Source: Kiritimatiellia bacterium
Lineage (GTDB): Bacteria > Verrucomicrobiota > Kiritimatiellia > RFP12 > UBA1067
Assembly: GCA_028684935.1 (NCBI GenBank)
Contig: JAQUEX010000011.1
Location: 1 to 34,054 of the forward strand
DNA length: 34,054 nt
Direction: 5' to 3'
A program made the position numbers and the translations under genes. Shown one piece after another: positions 7,852 to 15,684 of the stretch (within the stretch, counting starts at the first letter, position 1; every line of letters begins with the position of its first letter). The notes below the pieces were generated by a model. That model did no database searches and was not told the DNA's origin. It saw nothing but the letters and a program-made list of their open reading frames with translations.

Positions 7852-8754
7852 TCATTTCCCCTGCGGTGTGCCTTTGACCTTGAGCGGGACCGCGTAAAAA
7901 CCCCTCGAGGCGGTCACATAGAGCGTATCCTTTTTAGGACCGCCGATGCAGACGTTCGCGCTCCACCCCTCCGGAATCTTGATCACACCCAGGAAGACAC
8001 CCGCCGGGTCGTAGACATAGACGCCCTCTTTGTTGGTCAGATAGATCCGGCCGTCGGCATCGAGCGTCATGCCGTCCGACCCCATCTCGCAGAAAAGCCG
8101 TTTGCCGGCCAGCGCGCCGTCGGGCTGAATCGCATAGGCGAAGACCTTCTTCGCCTTGATGTCGGCCACGAAAAGCTGCTTGCCGTCCGGCGTGCCGACA
8201 ATCCCGTTCGGCTGCTGCAGGTCCTCGGTCACGCGGCGCGGCGTGCCGCCCTTGGGCAGGAAATACACTTGCTGGGTGCCCTGCGGCGCCTCGGCGTGCG
8301 TCCACCACGGGCGCTTGTAAAACGGATCCGTAAAATAACAACCGCCGCCCTGCGGGCAGGCCCACACATCATTCGGACCGTTGAATGCCTTGTCGGCGTG
8401 CGCCTTGGCCAGCACCGTCACCGTTCCTTCCGGCGTGACCGACCACAGCTCCATTTTCTCATCGGCGCAGACCAGCAGACTGCCGTCCGGCGCGAAGCAC
8501 ATGCCGTTGGCTCGACCGGCCGGGTCCATAAAGGTGCGCAACCCCTGCTCACGCGACCAGCGCAGGATCTTGTTGTTCGGCTGATCCACAAAGAAAACCT
8601 CGCCCGCCGCATTGACGGTCGCCCCTTCCGTGAATTTAAATCCGTCAGCCAGCTTTTCCGCCACCGTGCCCGGCGCGACCACGTCGTCCAGCCCCGCCGC
8701 CACCGCGCACGCGGCCATCACCCCCGAAACCAGTCCGACCATGCCCTGTTTCAT
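7852..8754 (-). CDS. Secreted SMP-30/gluconolactonase-like protein
   Basis: The 300-aa protein begins with a signal peptide (MKQGMVGLVSGVMAACAVAAG) and forms a six-bladed beta-propeller of the SMP-30/gluconolactonase/LRE family. Family metal ligands are visible: E43 (FTEGATV), N128 (NGPNDV), N183 (QPNGIV) and D227 (GSDGMTLD). Homologues hydrolyse sugar lactones in a divalent-metal-dependent way; the substrate here is unknown, and a periplasmic role in sugar oxidation is inferred. The start at 8754 follows AAAGGG; an extra ten in-frame codons upstream were not used. The gene has its own likely promoter (8802-8830) and is divergent from the amidohydrolase gene. The permease begins 74 nt downstream and may be co-transcribed. 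Confidence 0.9.
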   Translation of the reverse strand: MKQGMVGLVSGVMAACAVAAGLDDVVAPGTVAEKLADGFKFTEGATVNAAGEVFFVDQPNNKILRWSREQGLRTFMDPAGRANGMCFAPDGSLLVCADEKMELWSVTPEGTVTVLAKAHADKAFNGPNDVWACPQGGGCYFTDPFYKRPWWTHAEAPQGTQQVYFLPKGGTPRRVTEDLQQPNGIVGTPDGKQLFVADIKAKKVFAYAIQPDGALAGKRLFCEMGSDGMTLDADGRIYLTNKEGVYVYDPAGVFLGVIKIPEGWSANVCIGGPKKDTLYVTASRGFYAVPLKVKGTPQGK

Positions 8755-8801
8755 ACTGCACCCTTTCGTTGCTCTTCTGTCCACCCGCAGGTTTGGCCGT
8801 C

Positions 8802-8830
8802 AGTTTACCGTTTCGCGGCAACGCTGACAA
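8802..8830 (-). promoter_or_regulatory. Promoter of the SMP-30 gene
   Basis: Minus-strand TTGTCA (8830-8825) and TAAACT (8807-8802) are separated by 17 bp. This predicts a start near 8795 and a leader of about 40 nt. Confidence 0.5.
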
Positions 8831-8858
8831 CGTGTTGTTGAACGACGTGCGCTTTCGC

Positions 8859-8887
8859 TTGCGCGGGCTGCGCGGGACGCCTACAAT
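8859..8887 (+). promoter_or_regulatory. Promoter of the amidohydrolase-tyrA pair
   Basis: TTGCGC (8859-8864) and TACAAT (8882-8887) are separated by 17 bp. Transcription would begin near 8894, leaving only about 6 nt before the ATG at 8901. The GAGG that could act as a ribosome site (8888-8891) would then lie outside the transcript. Confidence 0.45.
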
Positions 8888-8900
8888 GAGGCGCTTTCAG

Positions 8901-9776
8901 ATGCAAACGACTCCTCCAGAACCGCCGCCGGTGTTCGACTGCCACGTCCACCTCTACCCGGACGCGCTGGCCCCCAAGGCGGTGGGCGAGCTCGCGCGGC
9001 GCTTCGGCAACCCGCCGGCGTTCGACGGCACCGTGGCCGGGCTGTCGGCGGACCTCGCCCGCTCCGGCATCCGCGGCGCGCTCAATCTGCCGGTCGCGAC
9101 CCGGCCCGAGCAGGTGGCGTCGATCAACGCCTGGGCCGCCGCGATCAACCGCGGCCCGGTGCGCAGTCTCGCGACCCTTCACCCCGACACGCCCGACATC
9201 CCGGCCACGCTCGCGGCCATTCAGGCGGCCGGCTTTCGCGGCGTCAAGTTGCACCCCGAGTATCAGGCTTTCACTTTGGACGATCCGCGCATGCGGCCGG
9301 TCTGGCGCGGCTGCGCCGAGCGCGGCCTCTTTGTCTTCCTGCACGCCGGCGGCGAGCGTGTCTTCACGCCGCCCTTCCGCACGACGCCCCGCGCGCTGGC
9401 GGCGCTGCTGGCGGCGCATCCGCGCCTGACGGTGGTGGCCGCGCACCTGGGCGGCTTCCAGATGTGGGACGAGGCCGAGGCCTCGCTCATCGGCCGCCCG
9501 CTCTACCTCGACCTGTCGCACACGCTCTTCTGGATGCCCGAGGCGCAGCTCGTGCGCATGGTGCGGCGCCACGGCGCGGCGCGCATCCTGTTCGGCACGG
9601 ACGCCCCGTGGCAGTCGCCGGATGCCGTGCTGCGCGCCTTCCTCGCGCTGCCGTTCACAGCGCACCAACAGCGGCAAATTCTCTGGGACAACGCCGCAGG
9701 CCTGCTCGGCCTGACGGATCCTGTTCGGGCACGCAGTGACGTGCCCGCCACCCTCCAACCCCGGGCCTCGGCATGA
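8901..9776 (+). CDS. Amidohydrolase-2 family metal-dependent hydrolase
   Basis: This 291-aa TIM-barrel hydrolase carries the expected metal motifs: D13-C-H15-V-H17 at the first strand, VKLHPE (about 115-120), H148 in FLHAGGE, H182 in AAHLGG and D234 in FGTDAPW. Such enzymes hydrolyse or decarboxylate small organic substrates in the cytoplasm; the substrate here cannot be read from sequence. The ATG at 8901 was chosen because it begins just before the conserved FDCHVHLYP strand; an ATG at 8886 overlaps the predicted -10 box. Its TGA overlaps the ATG of tyrA (ATGA), so the two are translationally coupled. Confidence 0.88.
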   Translation: MQTTPPEPPPVFDCHVHLYPDALAPKAVGELARRFGNPPAFDGTVAGLSADLARSGIRGALNLPVATRPEQVASINAWAAAINRGPVRSLATLHPDTPDIPATLAAIQAAGFRGVKLHPEYQAFTLDDPRMRPVWRGCAERGLFVFLHAGGERVFTPPFRTTPRALAALLAAHPRLTVVAAHLGGFQMWDEAEASLIGRPLYLDLSHTLFWMPEAQLVRMVRRHGAARILFGTDAPWQSPDAVLRAFLALPFTAHQQRQILWDNAAGLLGLTDPVRARSDVPATLQPRASA

Positions 9777-10612
9777 CAGTTGCCCTCATCGGACTCGGCC
9801 TGATCGGCGGCTCGTTCGCCCGCGACCTGCGCAAGTCAGGCCTGACCACAGAACTGCTCGGCGTCGATGCCGACCCGGCGCATGCGGCGCGCGCGCTTGA
9901 ACTCGGCCTCGTCGACCGTATTGTCGCGCTGGGCGAAGCCGCCCGCGAGGCCGACGCGCTGCTGCTGGCGGTGCCGGTCAACGCCATCGAGACACTCCTG
10001 CCGAGCCTGCTCGACACCGCACGCGACGGACAGACCGTGATCGATCTCGGCTCCACCAAGCTGCGTATCGCCGATGCGGTGCGCGAGCACCCTCGGCGCG
10101 AGCGGTATGTCGCGGCGCACCCGATGGCCGGCACCGAGAACGCCGGCCCCGACGCCGCGCTGGAAGGGCTCTTCCGGAACAAGACCGTGCTGCTGTGCGA
10201 TCTTGAGTGGAGCGCCCCGGATGCCTGCAAGACCGCGCTCGAACTCTTCCACGCGGTCGGCCTCAAGTTCGAGTTCATGACCGCCGAGCAGCACGACCGC
10301 CACGCCGCGTATGTCTCGCACCTCTCGCATGTGGTCGCCTACGCCCTCTCGCTCGCCGTGCAGAGCGAAGAGAAGGCCGGCTACGCCGTGCCGCGTCTGG
10401 CGGGCGGCGGCTTCGCCTCCACCGTGCGCCTCGCCAAGAGTTCGCCTGACATGTGGGTGCCGATCTTCGAGCAGAACCGCGACGCGATCCTCGCCGCGGT
10501 CGCGGCCTTCTCCGACCGCGTGGCCACCTTCACGCGCTGCCTCGAGGAGCGCGACTGGGATCGCCTTGACGCCTACATCCGCGAGGCCAACCGCATCCGC
10601 GACCTGCTGTAG
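9773..10612 (+). CDS. tyrA: Prephenate dehydrogenase
   Basis: TyrA oxidatively decarboxylates prephenate to 4-hydroxyphenylpyruvate in tyrosine synthesis (some family members use arogenate). The 279-aa length fits the minimal dehydrogenase without an ACT or chorismate mutase domain. Visible are the Rossmann motif GLGLIGGSFARDL (7-19), the DLGSTK loop, the catalytic-His motif AHPMAGTENAG, and the helical dimerisation signature HDRHAAYVSHLSHVVAYAL. NAD versus NADP preference is not clear, though D33 after GVDADP suggests NAD. It begins on an ATGA overlap with the amidohydrolase. The lack of a regulatory domain implies control elsewhere. Confidence 0.95.
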   Translation: MTVALIGLGLIGGSFARDLRKSGLTTELLGVDADPAHAARALELGLVDRIVALGEAAREADALLLAVPVNAIETLLPSLLDTARDGQTVIDLGSTKLRIADAVREHPRRERYVAAHPMAGTENAGPDAALEGLFRNKTVLLCDLEWSAPDACKTALELFHAVGLKFEFMTAEQHDRHAAYVSHLSHVVAYALSLAVQSEEKAGYAVPRLAGGGFASTVRLAKSSPDMWVPIFEQNRDAILAAVAAFSDRVATFTRCLEERDWDRLDAYIREANRIRDLL

Positions 10613-10648
10613 CGGTGCACGTGCAACCGAATACGGGGACTCGGCACA

Positions 10649-10678
10649 TTGACAGGGCTTATTGGCGCCCTGTATGAT
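10649..10678 (+). promoter_or_regulatory. Promoter of the FixC-like flavoprotein gene
   Basis: TTGACA (10649-10654) and TATGAT (10673-10678) are separated by 18 bp. This is the closest to consensus in the window. It predicts a start near 10685 and a 40-nt leader ending in AAGGA six bases before the ATG. Confidence 0.65.
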
Positions 10679-10725
10679 ATCGGGCAGTCGAGGGATCATA
10701 GAGAGAGCGTAACGAAGGACTGTCC

Positions 10726-12579
10726 ATGACCGAAGAAAGACAATCGATGGAAGCCGATATCGTGTGTGTGGGTTTCGGCCCGGCCACGGCCGGATTTTTG
10801 ACCACGCTGAGCCGCGCCATGATGAAGCCCGACGGCACGCCCGCCTTTGAGAGCAAAGTGATGCCGGGCATGCCGCTGCAGGTGATGTGCTACGAGCGCG
10901 CCGACGACATCGGGTTCGGCGTCTCCGGCATTGTCACCAAGGGACGCCACATCCGCGCCTCGTTCCCCGAACTTGACCTGACGAAAGAGATCCCCAACGC
11001 GGCAGAGGTCAGCCACGAGTCGGTCGCCTACCTCTTCGACACCGTCGGCGCGAGCCGCCGCAGCGCAGGCACGCGCTTCATGGACGGCGTCTTCAAATAC
11101 GGCCAGTTCGCCATGCGCAAGGCCCCTTCGGCCACCGAGCTGCCGTGGATTCCGCCCTTCCTGCGCAAAGAGCCGGGCCTGGTGATGTCGATGGGCTCTT
11201 TCCTGTCATGGTGCGGCACGCAGCTCATGGGCTCCGGCCTGGTGCAGATCTGGCCCGGTACGCCAGTCAGCGCCCCGCTGCTGGAGGGCGACGCGGTGGT
11301 CGGCGTGCGGCTGGCGGATCAGGGCGTGGACAAAAAGGGCGTTCCCGAGGCCGCCTACATGCCGGGCATGGACATCCGTGCGCGGCTGACGGTGGTGGGC
11401 GACGGTCCGGTCGGCGCGGTCGGCCGCAAGCTGGACCGCCACTTCGGACTGCCCGAAGGCCACCACCAGCACGATTGGGCCGTGGGCATGAAAGCGGTGG
11501 TCGAGCTGCCCGCCTCGTGCGACCTCAAGCCCGGCACGGTGCTGCACACGCTGGGCTTTCCCGAACCCGAAATCTTCGGTTTCCTCTACGTCTATCCCGA
11601 CCGCACCGCCTCGCTCGGCATCTTCGTGCCCTCGTGGCTGGACAATCCGATCCGCACCACCTACCGGTATCTGCAGCATTGGATGCAGCACCCCTACCTG
11701 TGGCGTCACCTTCAGGGCGGCACGTTGCGCTCCTGGGGCGCGAAGTCGCTGCAAGAGTCCGGCGCGCGCGGCGAGCCGTATCTGGCGGGTGACGGCTTCG
11801 CCCGTATCGGCGAGGGGTCCGGCTCCACCAACGTGCTCACCAACTCCGGCGTGGACGAGGCGTGGCGCAGCGGCGTGCTGCTGGCCGAGGGCGTGATCGA
11901 CCTGCTCGCGCGCGACCAGCCCTTCACCAAAGCCGCGCTGACCGGCGCGTATGTGCGCCGCCGCCGCCAGGATCCGCTCGACGCCGAGTTGCAGGCCGCC
12001 AAGAAGGCGCGCGACGGCTTCGGCAAGGGGTTCATGCTCGGCATGATGGGCACCGGCATGACCGGCATGACCCACGGCATGCTCAATCTTTCGGTCGGCT
12101 CCTGCCCGCCCTCGCAGCGCATCCCGACGCTGGCGAGCGTCTACGGCGAACGCATCGCGCCCGCCGCGCTCAGCGAGGCGGCCGAACGCTGCGCCAAGGA
12201 CCGGCAGCCCCTGCACGACACGGTGATGACGCTGGCCGGCTGGCCCGAGATCCCGTATGACGGCACGCTGCTGATGTCGCACCAAGATGCGCTCTTTAAA
12301 GGCGGCAAGGTGCAGGCCGCCGCAGGTTTCGCCGATCACGTGACCTTCGCCGATCCCGCGCTCTGCGCCTCCTGCACAGAGCGCACCTGCATCGAGATCT
12401 GCTCCGCACAGGCCCTGATGCCCGGCGAGGAGGGCGGCACGCCGGAGTTCGACCGCGAGAAATGCATCCACTGCGGCGCCTGCATCTGGAGCTGTTCCAA
12501 GGCGCTGCCCGCCGATCCCGAACGCGCCAACATCGAGTTTGGCGCGGGCTCCGGCGGCCTGCATTCGAACGAAAACTGA
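10726..12579 (+). CDS. ETF:quinone oxidoreductase/FixC-like flavoprotein with C-terminal ferredoxin domain
   Basis: This 617-aa fusion has an N-terminal FAD-binding Rossmann motif in a relaxed form (VGFGPATAGF, about 15-24). The middle region is FixC/ETF-QO-like, with a second nucleotide-contact GDGPVGAVGRKLD motif, a GFLYVYPDRTASLGIF segment and GDGFARIGEGSG. The C-terminal domain has eight cysteines: C547, C550, C555, C559 and C580, C583, C586, C590. ETF-QO normally binds one [4Fe-4S] cluster; eight ligands suggest two here (inference), the first with an unusual CxxCx4CxxxC spacing. It probably transfers electrons between a flavoprotein or dehydrogenase and quinone or ferredoxin at the membrane. 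No ETF alpha/beta genes are in the window. AAGGA precedes the ATG. Confidence 0.88.
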   Translation: MTEERQSMEADIVCVGFGPATAGFLTTLSRAMMKPDGTPAFESKVMPGMPLQVMCYERADDIGFGVSGIVTKGRHIRASFPELDLTKEIPNAAEVSHESVAYLFDTVGASRRSAGTRFMDGVFKYGQFAMRKAPSATELPWIPPFLRKEPGLVMSMGSFLSWCGTQLMGSGLVQIWPGTPVSAPLLEGDAVVGVRLADQGVDKKGVPEAAYMPGMDIRARLTVVGDGPVGAVGRKLDRHFGLPEGHHQHDWAVGMKAVVELPASCDLKPGTVLHTLGFPEPEIFGFLYVYPDRTASLGIFVPSWLDNPIRTTYRYLQHWMQHPYLWRHLQGGTLRSWGAKSLQESGARGEPYLAGDGFARIGEGSGSTNVLTNSGVDEAWRSGVLLAEGVIDLLARDQPFTKAALTGAYVRRRRQDPLDAELQAAKKARDGFGKGFMLGMMGTGMTGMTHGMLNLSVGSCPPSQRIPTLASVYGERIAPAALSEAAERCAKDRQPLHDTVMTLAGWPEIPYDGTLLMSHQDALFKGGKVQAAAGFADHVTFADPALCASCTERTCIEICSAQALMPGEEGGTPEFDREKCIHCGACIWSCSKALPADPERANIEFGAGSGGLHSNEN

Positions 12580-12600
12580 CCGCGCGCCGCGCGGCGGTCA
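12577..12600. terminator. Hairpin shared by convergent genes
   Basis: A 7-bp stem, TGACCGC and GCGGTCA, spans the 18-nt gap between two converging genes. The outer TGA at each end is the stop codon of the gene arriving from that side. On the minus strand the stem is followed by GTTTTCGTTC, which resembles an intrinsic terminator for the heparinase-like gene. The T-run is short, so efficiency is uncertain. Confidence 0.5.
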
Positions 12601-14985
12601 AGGCTTGAAGCCGGGCACGGGCGTGAAGGTCACGCGCACGCGGGCGGCGGTGACGGGCGCGTCGAACGTCACGGCCAGCCGGCGCGGCGAGGCTTTGCCC
12701 GGATTCTCAAGCTGTTCTTCTTCCAGCCGCCAGGTCCCGCCTTCCGCAGCAATCTTCACCTCCACGCAGCGCTGTTTGTCATGAAGGTGCAGCGTGGCGG
12801 CGTCTTTGCGCGTCACGTCGCGGTAGGTGATGATCGGCACGCTGAATGTCTGCGGCGTCGAGAAGCGGACTTCGTCGCTGACTGTGATGACGCGTGCCGT
12901 CCGGTCATGCGTGAAAGTCCGCACCAGCGAGGTCAGTTCGGGGACGCGGTACGCGGCCGCCAGATCGAGTTCAAAGCGGTCGCGCGCGTCGGTGAAGGCG
13001 GCGTCCAGCACACGCGCGGCCGAGCGCCGCCCGGTCGGTTGGAGTTGGCCGGCCACGACCGGCACGGGGTGGCCGTAGGAGTTGAGCACCGGGCTGACGT
13101 ACCGCTCGCGGCTGAAGGTGCGGCGCGTGTAGACCTCGCCACCGGGATCGCCCAGCATCTCGACGCCGTCGAGCACCACGGCATACGAACCGACGTCGTT
13201 GTGGTTGTGGTGCTCGGCGTTGTGCCCGCCCTTGACGGCTGCGCCGAACGGCACGTCGTTGGACGCTCCGCCGGAGCGCGTGATCAGAACCTGCGCGTCC
13301 TGGAAATAGGTGCGGATCGGCAGGTTCTCCGCTGCGGGATCGGCCGGCGGCGATTCCTGCCCGAAAGCCCGCAGCCCGATGGTGGCGTGACCGCCCTTCA
13401 GCAGCGCGGGCACGGGGGTGTCGGTCGGCACGGCTTCGGGGTAGACCTGCCGGATGAGCGCCCAGACGTCATGGCTCGGCGCGCCGCCGCCGTCTGCGAA
13501 CCAGGGTGAGCGGCCCGGCTGGATCTGATAGCCCTTGGCATACGCGGCGATGCGCCGCAACTTGTCGCCGGTAAAGAGGTCGAGCCGTCCGCCGGTGGCC
13601 GCGCGCACGGCGAGCCCCATCATCACGTAGTGTCCGAAACCGTAGTTCCAATAGCCCATGCCCTCGCTGCAGTAGCCGTCGTCGGTGAACCCGCTGATGA
13701 AGAAGGGGTTGGAAAACTCCATGGCGGCCAGCACCAAGGCGCGCTCCTCGCGCGACTCAAGCAGCGATAGGGCGCAGCAGACCACGCCGGCGGAGCAGAC
13801 GGCATTCCAATTGTTGTCGCAGCGCATCCACCAGTTGCCGTTGATGTTGCCGCTGCGCACCGCGTTCAGGTAGGGCTCCAGCACGCGCCGCCGGACCTCG
13901 CCGCGCAGCCGCGTGCGCACGGCGGGCGAGAGGCGGTGGCCGAGCCAGGCGTCTGTTTCGGCAAGCAGCCAGCCGCGCGCGGAAGAGCCGAGGTCGATGG
14001 TGAGGCGCGTACCCTTGAAATTGCCGAGATCGGAGTCATGCGCCGGCATGGTCCAGCTCCGCTCGTCGCAGACCGCGAGCAGGTCGCGCTCGAGCGCGGG
14101 CAGAAAGCGCCCCTTGTCTTCCAGGCACTCGGCCAGCAGCAACGCGGTGAGACGCTGCGAACGCTGGCCGTAAGGCCGCTCGTAGTTGCGGCGGTTACCG
14201 GTCGTGGTGAAGTCGAGGTAGAGGGCGTCGGGCAGATCCGGCGGCGGCGCGCGCAGGGCCTTTTCCGCGTCGCGCAGAAGCGCGGCGGCCTCGGGCAGCG
14301 CGGCCAGCCGGTTCCATGCGGCGCGGTCGGTGGCCGGGCGCCCCAGGCCGTGCGGCGCGGGCGCGAGCCAGGCGGCAATCTCAGCGACGCGTGCCGGATC
14401 AGGCGGCGGAAAACCGTTCCGAGATGTGCGCAAGGCCGTGACGCGCACTTTTTCCGCCTCGGCGTCACTCAGCTCGGCGAGCACGAAATCATCCGCGTCG
14501 GCCGCGCCGCAGCCGCCGTTGAAGCTGTGTACCCAGACCCACAGCGCGGCCGCTTCGGGCGGAGCTAGGCCGACGAGCGTGAAGGCCTGCCACTCGCCCT
14601 TAGCACCTTGGATGGTCTGGATGATTTCGCCGTGGCGGGAGGGCGAGGTGAGGACACTTCCCTTGGCATCGGCAAACTGCATGTAGACACCGACCGCACC
14701 GTCATTCTCCAGCACGCGCCCCCAGAAGGAGAGCGCGTAGGTTTTGCCGGCGGCGACCGGCACCGGCGCCGACCGGCAACTGCTGCCCTGGGCGTCAGAG
14801 GTGTCCGAGACGCGCAGTCCGCGTTTGCCGGTGTGCGCCGCCTCCGCCGTGATGACGCTCAGGCCCGGGTCGGTGATCGTCCACGCCGGCTTTTCAACGT
14901 CTTCGAAACCGGCATTGGGGATAGCCAAGGGATTGCCGCAGGCGACGGCGGCGGTGAGAAAGGCGAAACTCAGCAGACGAATCAT
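12598..14985 (-). CDS. Secreted heparinase II/III-like polysaccharide lyase
   Basis: The 795-aa protein has a signal peptide (MIRLLSFAFLTAAVACG). A beta-sandwich, carbohydrate-binding-like domain follows at about 20-175 (IPNAGFEDVEKPAW, then GKTYALSFWGRV). The alpha/alpha-toroid at about 200-520 contains GNINGNWWMRCDNNWN and GYCSEGMGYWNYGFGHY. The C-terminal beta-sheet part holds the heparinase II/III motif GGHNAEHHNHNDVGSY and GVEMLGDPGGEVYT. The conserved His/Asn/Tyr residues expected for beta-elimination of uronic-acid polysaccharides are present. The exact substrate (heparin, alginate, ulvan-like or other) cannot be read. The ATG at 14985 follows GAGGGG with a 6-nt spacing. A TTGACA-type promoter lies at 15075-15102. 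It is convergent with the flavoprotein gene. Confidence 0.9.
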   Translation of the reverse strand: MIRLLSFAFLTAAVACGNPLAIPNAGFEDVEKPAWTITDPGLSVITAEAAHTGKRGLRVSDTSDAQGSSCRSAPVPVAAGKTYALSFWGRVLENDGAVGVYMQFADAKGSVLTSPSRHGEIIQTIQGAKGEWQAFTLVGLAPPEAAALWVWVHSFNGGCGAADADDFVLAELSDAEAEKVRVTALRTSRNGFPPPDPARVAEIAAWLAPAPHGLGRPATDRAAWNRLAALPEAAALLRDAEKALRAPPPDLPDALYLDFTTTGNRRNYERPYGQRSQRLTALLLAECLEDKGRFLPALERDLLAVCDERSWTMPAHDSDLGNFKGTRLTIDLGSSARGWLLAETDAWLGHRLSPAVRTRLRGEVRRRVLEPYLNAVRSGNINGNWWMRCDNNWNAVCSAGVVCCALSLLESREERALVLAAMEFSNPFFISGFTDDGYCSEGMGYWNYGFGHYVMMGLAVRAATGGRLDLFTGDKLRRIAAYAKGYQIQPGRSPWFADGGGAPSHDVWALIRQVYPEAVPTDTPVPALLKGGHATIGLRAFGQESPPADPAAENLPIRTYFQDAQVLITRSGGASNDVPFGAAVKGGHNAEHHNHNDVGSYAVVLDGVEMLGDPGGEVYTRRTFSRERYVSPVLNSYGHPVPVVAGQLQPTGRRSAARVLDAAFTDARDRFELDLAAAYRVPELTSLVRTFTHDRTARVITVSDEVRFSTPQTFSVPIITYRDVTRKDAATLHLHDKQRCVEVKIAAEGGTWRLEEEQLENPGKASPRRLAVTFDAPVTAARVRVTFTPVPGFKP

Positions 14986-15074
14986 CAGTGACCCCTCATT
15001 CCGTTCGTTCAGATGGCGTACCGGTGCGGCCGACCGGCGCACACCCTGCGGCACAGACGTATGACTGAGCGCTC

Positions 15075-15102
15075 ATTGTGCAGAGGGGCGACGAATTGTC
15101 AA
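15075..15102 (-). promoter_or_regulatory. Promoter of the heparinase-like gene
   Basis: Minus-strand TTGACA (15102-15097) and CACAAT (15080-15075) are separated by 16 bp. This gives a predicted leader of about 83 nt ending in GAGGGG before the ATG at 14985. Confidence 0.45.
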
Positions 15103-15247
15103 TGCCGATCTCTTGGGCCGTCTTGACGCCCCTTCTTGACCCCCGGGCCGACGCATCTAATTTTTTGTCTTCACGGCCTTTCACCCACGATGTCGGCGCA
15201 TTGATCACTTTGCCTGTGTCGGGAGTCTGTGAATCATGTTTCACATC

Positions 15248-15290
15248 GCGGACGGGGCCGTCCGCGCCCCCGACTCTTCGTTCAAAGCAC
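15248..15290 (+). repeat. REP-like palindromic element with tail
   Basis: The stem GCGGACGG/CCGTCCGC with a GG loop is followed by GCCCCCGACTC and an AAAGCAC tail. Stem, CCCGACTCT tail and AAAGCAC end align with the 57-bp elements at 25985 and 28776. The stem plus GCCCCC also matches the element at 4405 on the other strand. Confidence 0.65.
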
Positions 15291-15318
15291 GCGCGCAACG
15301 CTGACGTTGGGAGTAGAC

Positions 15319-15427
15319 ATCGCTATCGGGATCGGGATCGCTATCGGGATCGAACATCTTTTGACCCCATCGCAAGAGGAGCCGCGCGGGACGGCTCAAA
15401 ATGGACGATCCCGATCCCGATAGCGAT
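15319..15427. repeat. Inverted pair of hexamer arrays (ATCGGG/ATCGCT)
   Basis: Left arm 15319-15352 is a period-6 array of ATCGGG and ATCGCT units. The right arm at 15406-15427 is the exact reverse complement of its first 22 bases. About 65 nt separate the arms, so the transcript or single strand can fold into a 22-bp perfect stem. Confidence 0.75.
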
Positions 15428-15461
15428 TTGGATGAGAGCAAGCTCCTGCCAGTCGCGGGAC

Positions 15462-15533
15462 CGTACACGGTCACGGGAAGGCGATGAGGCCGTCGTGTAC
15501 GTGTACGTGAACGGGTACGGGGACGAGGGGCCA
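15462..15533. repeat. Inverted pair of hexamer arrays (CGTGTA family)
   Basis: A plus-strand period-6 array of CGTGTA, CGTGAA, CGGGTA and CGGGGA units lies at about 15497-15528. A shorter minus-strand array of related units (CGTGAC, CGTGTA) lies at about 15462-15480. The pairing is imperfect but the arrangement copies that of the neighbouring ATCGGG pair. Confidence 0.6.
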
Positions 15534-15635
15534 CAAAAACCATGCCGCAGCGCCGACTGCATGGCACTCACCGGGTGCATGTCACACCCGCAGTTCTGAC
15601 GGCATGAGCCAAATTCAAGATGCGTCGGCCCTGTC

Positions 15636-15664
15636 TTGACCCCGCGCGCCGCCGGCGCTACAGT
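15636..15664 (+). promoter_or_regulatory. Promoter of the helicase gene
   Basis: TTGACC (15636-15641) and TACAGT (15659-15664) are separated by 17 bp. Transcription is expected near 15671, about 14 nt before the ATG at 15685, with no ribosome site visible in that short leader. Confidence 0.55.
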
Positions 15665-15684
15665 AACGCTGTCCACATTCTGAC

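Larger units (their letters stand above)
14986..15684. other. Gene-poor divergent intergenic region (699 bp)
   Basis: This is the longest non-coding stretch in the window. It holds the lyase promoter (15075-15102), a REP-like palindrome (15248-15290), two pairs of inverted hexamer arrays (15319-15427 and 15462-15533) and the helicase promoter (15636-15664). Short reading frames here translate to low-complexity YRDRDR- or VYVYVN-like peptides made only by the hexamers and are not credible genes. Confidence 0.7.

Noticed and set aside
15319-15533. Possible CRISPR array
   Set aside because: Units are 6 bp and contiguous, with no spacers of regular length and no cas genes nearby.
15078-15599. 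Short frames giving YRDRDRYRDR or VYVYVN peptides
   Set aside because: These come directly from translating hexamer arrays and have no ribosome site or homologue-like features.
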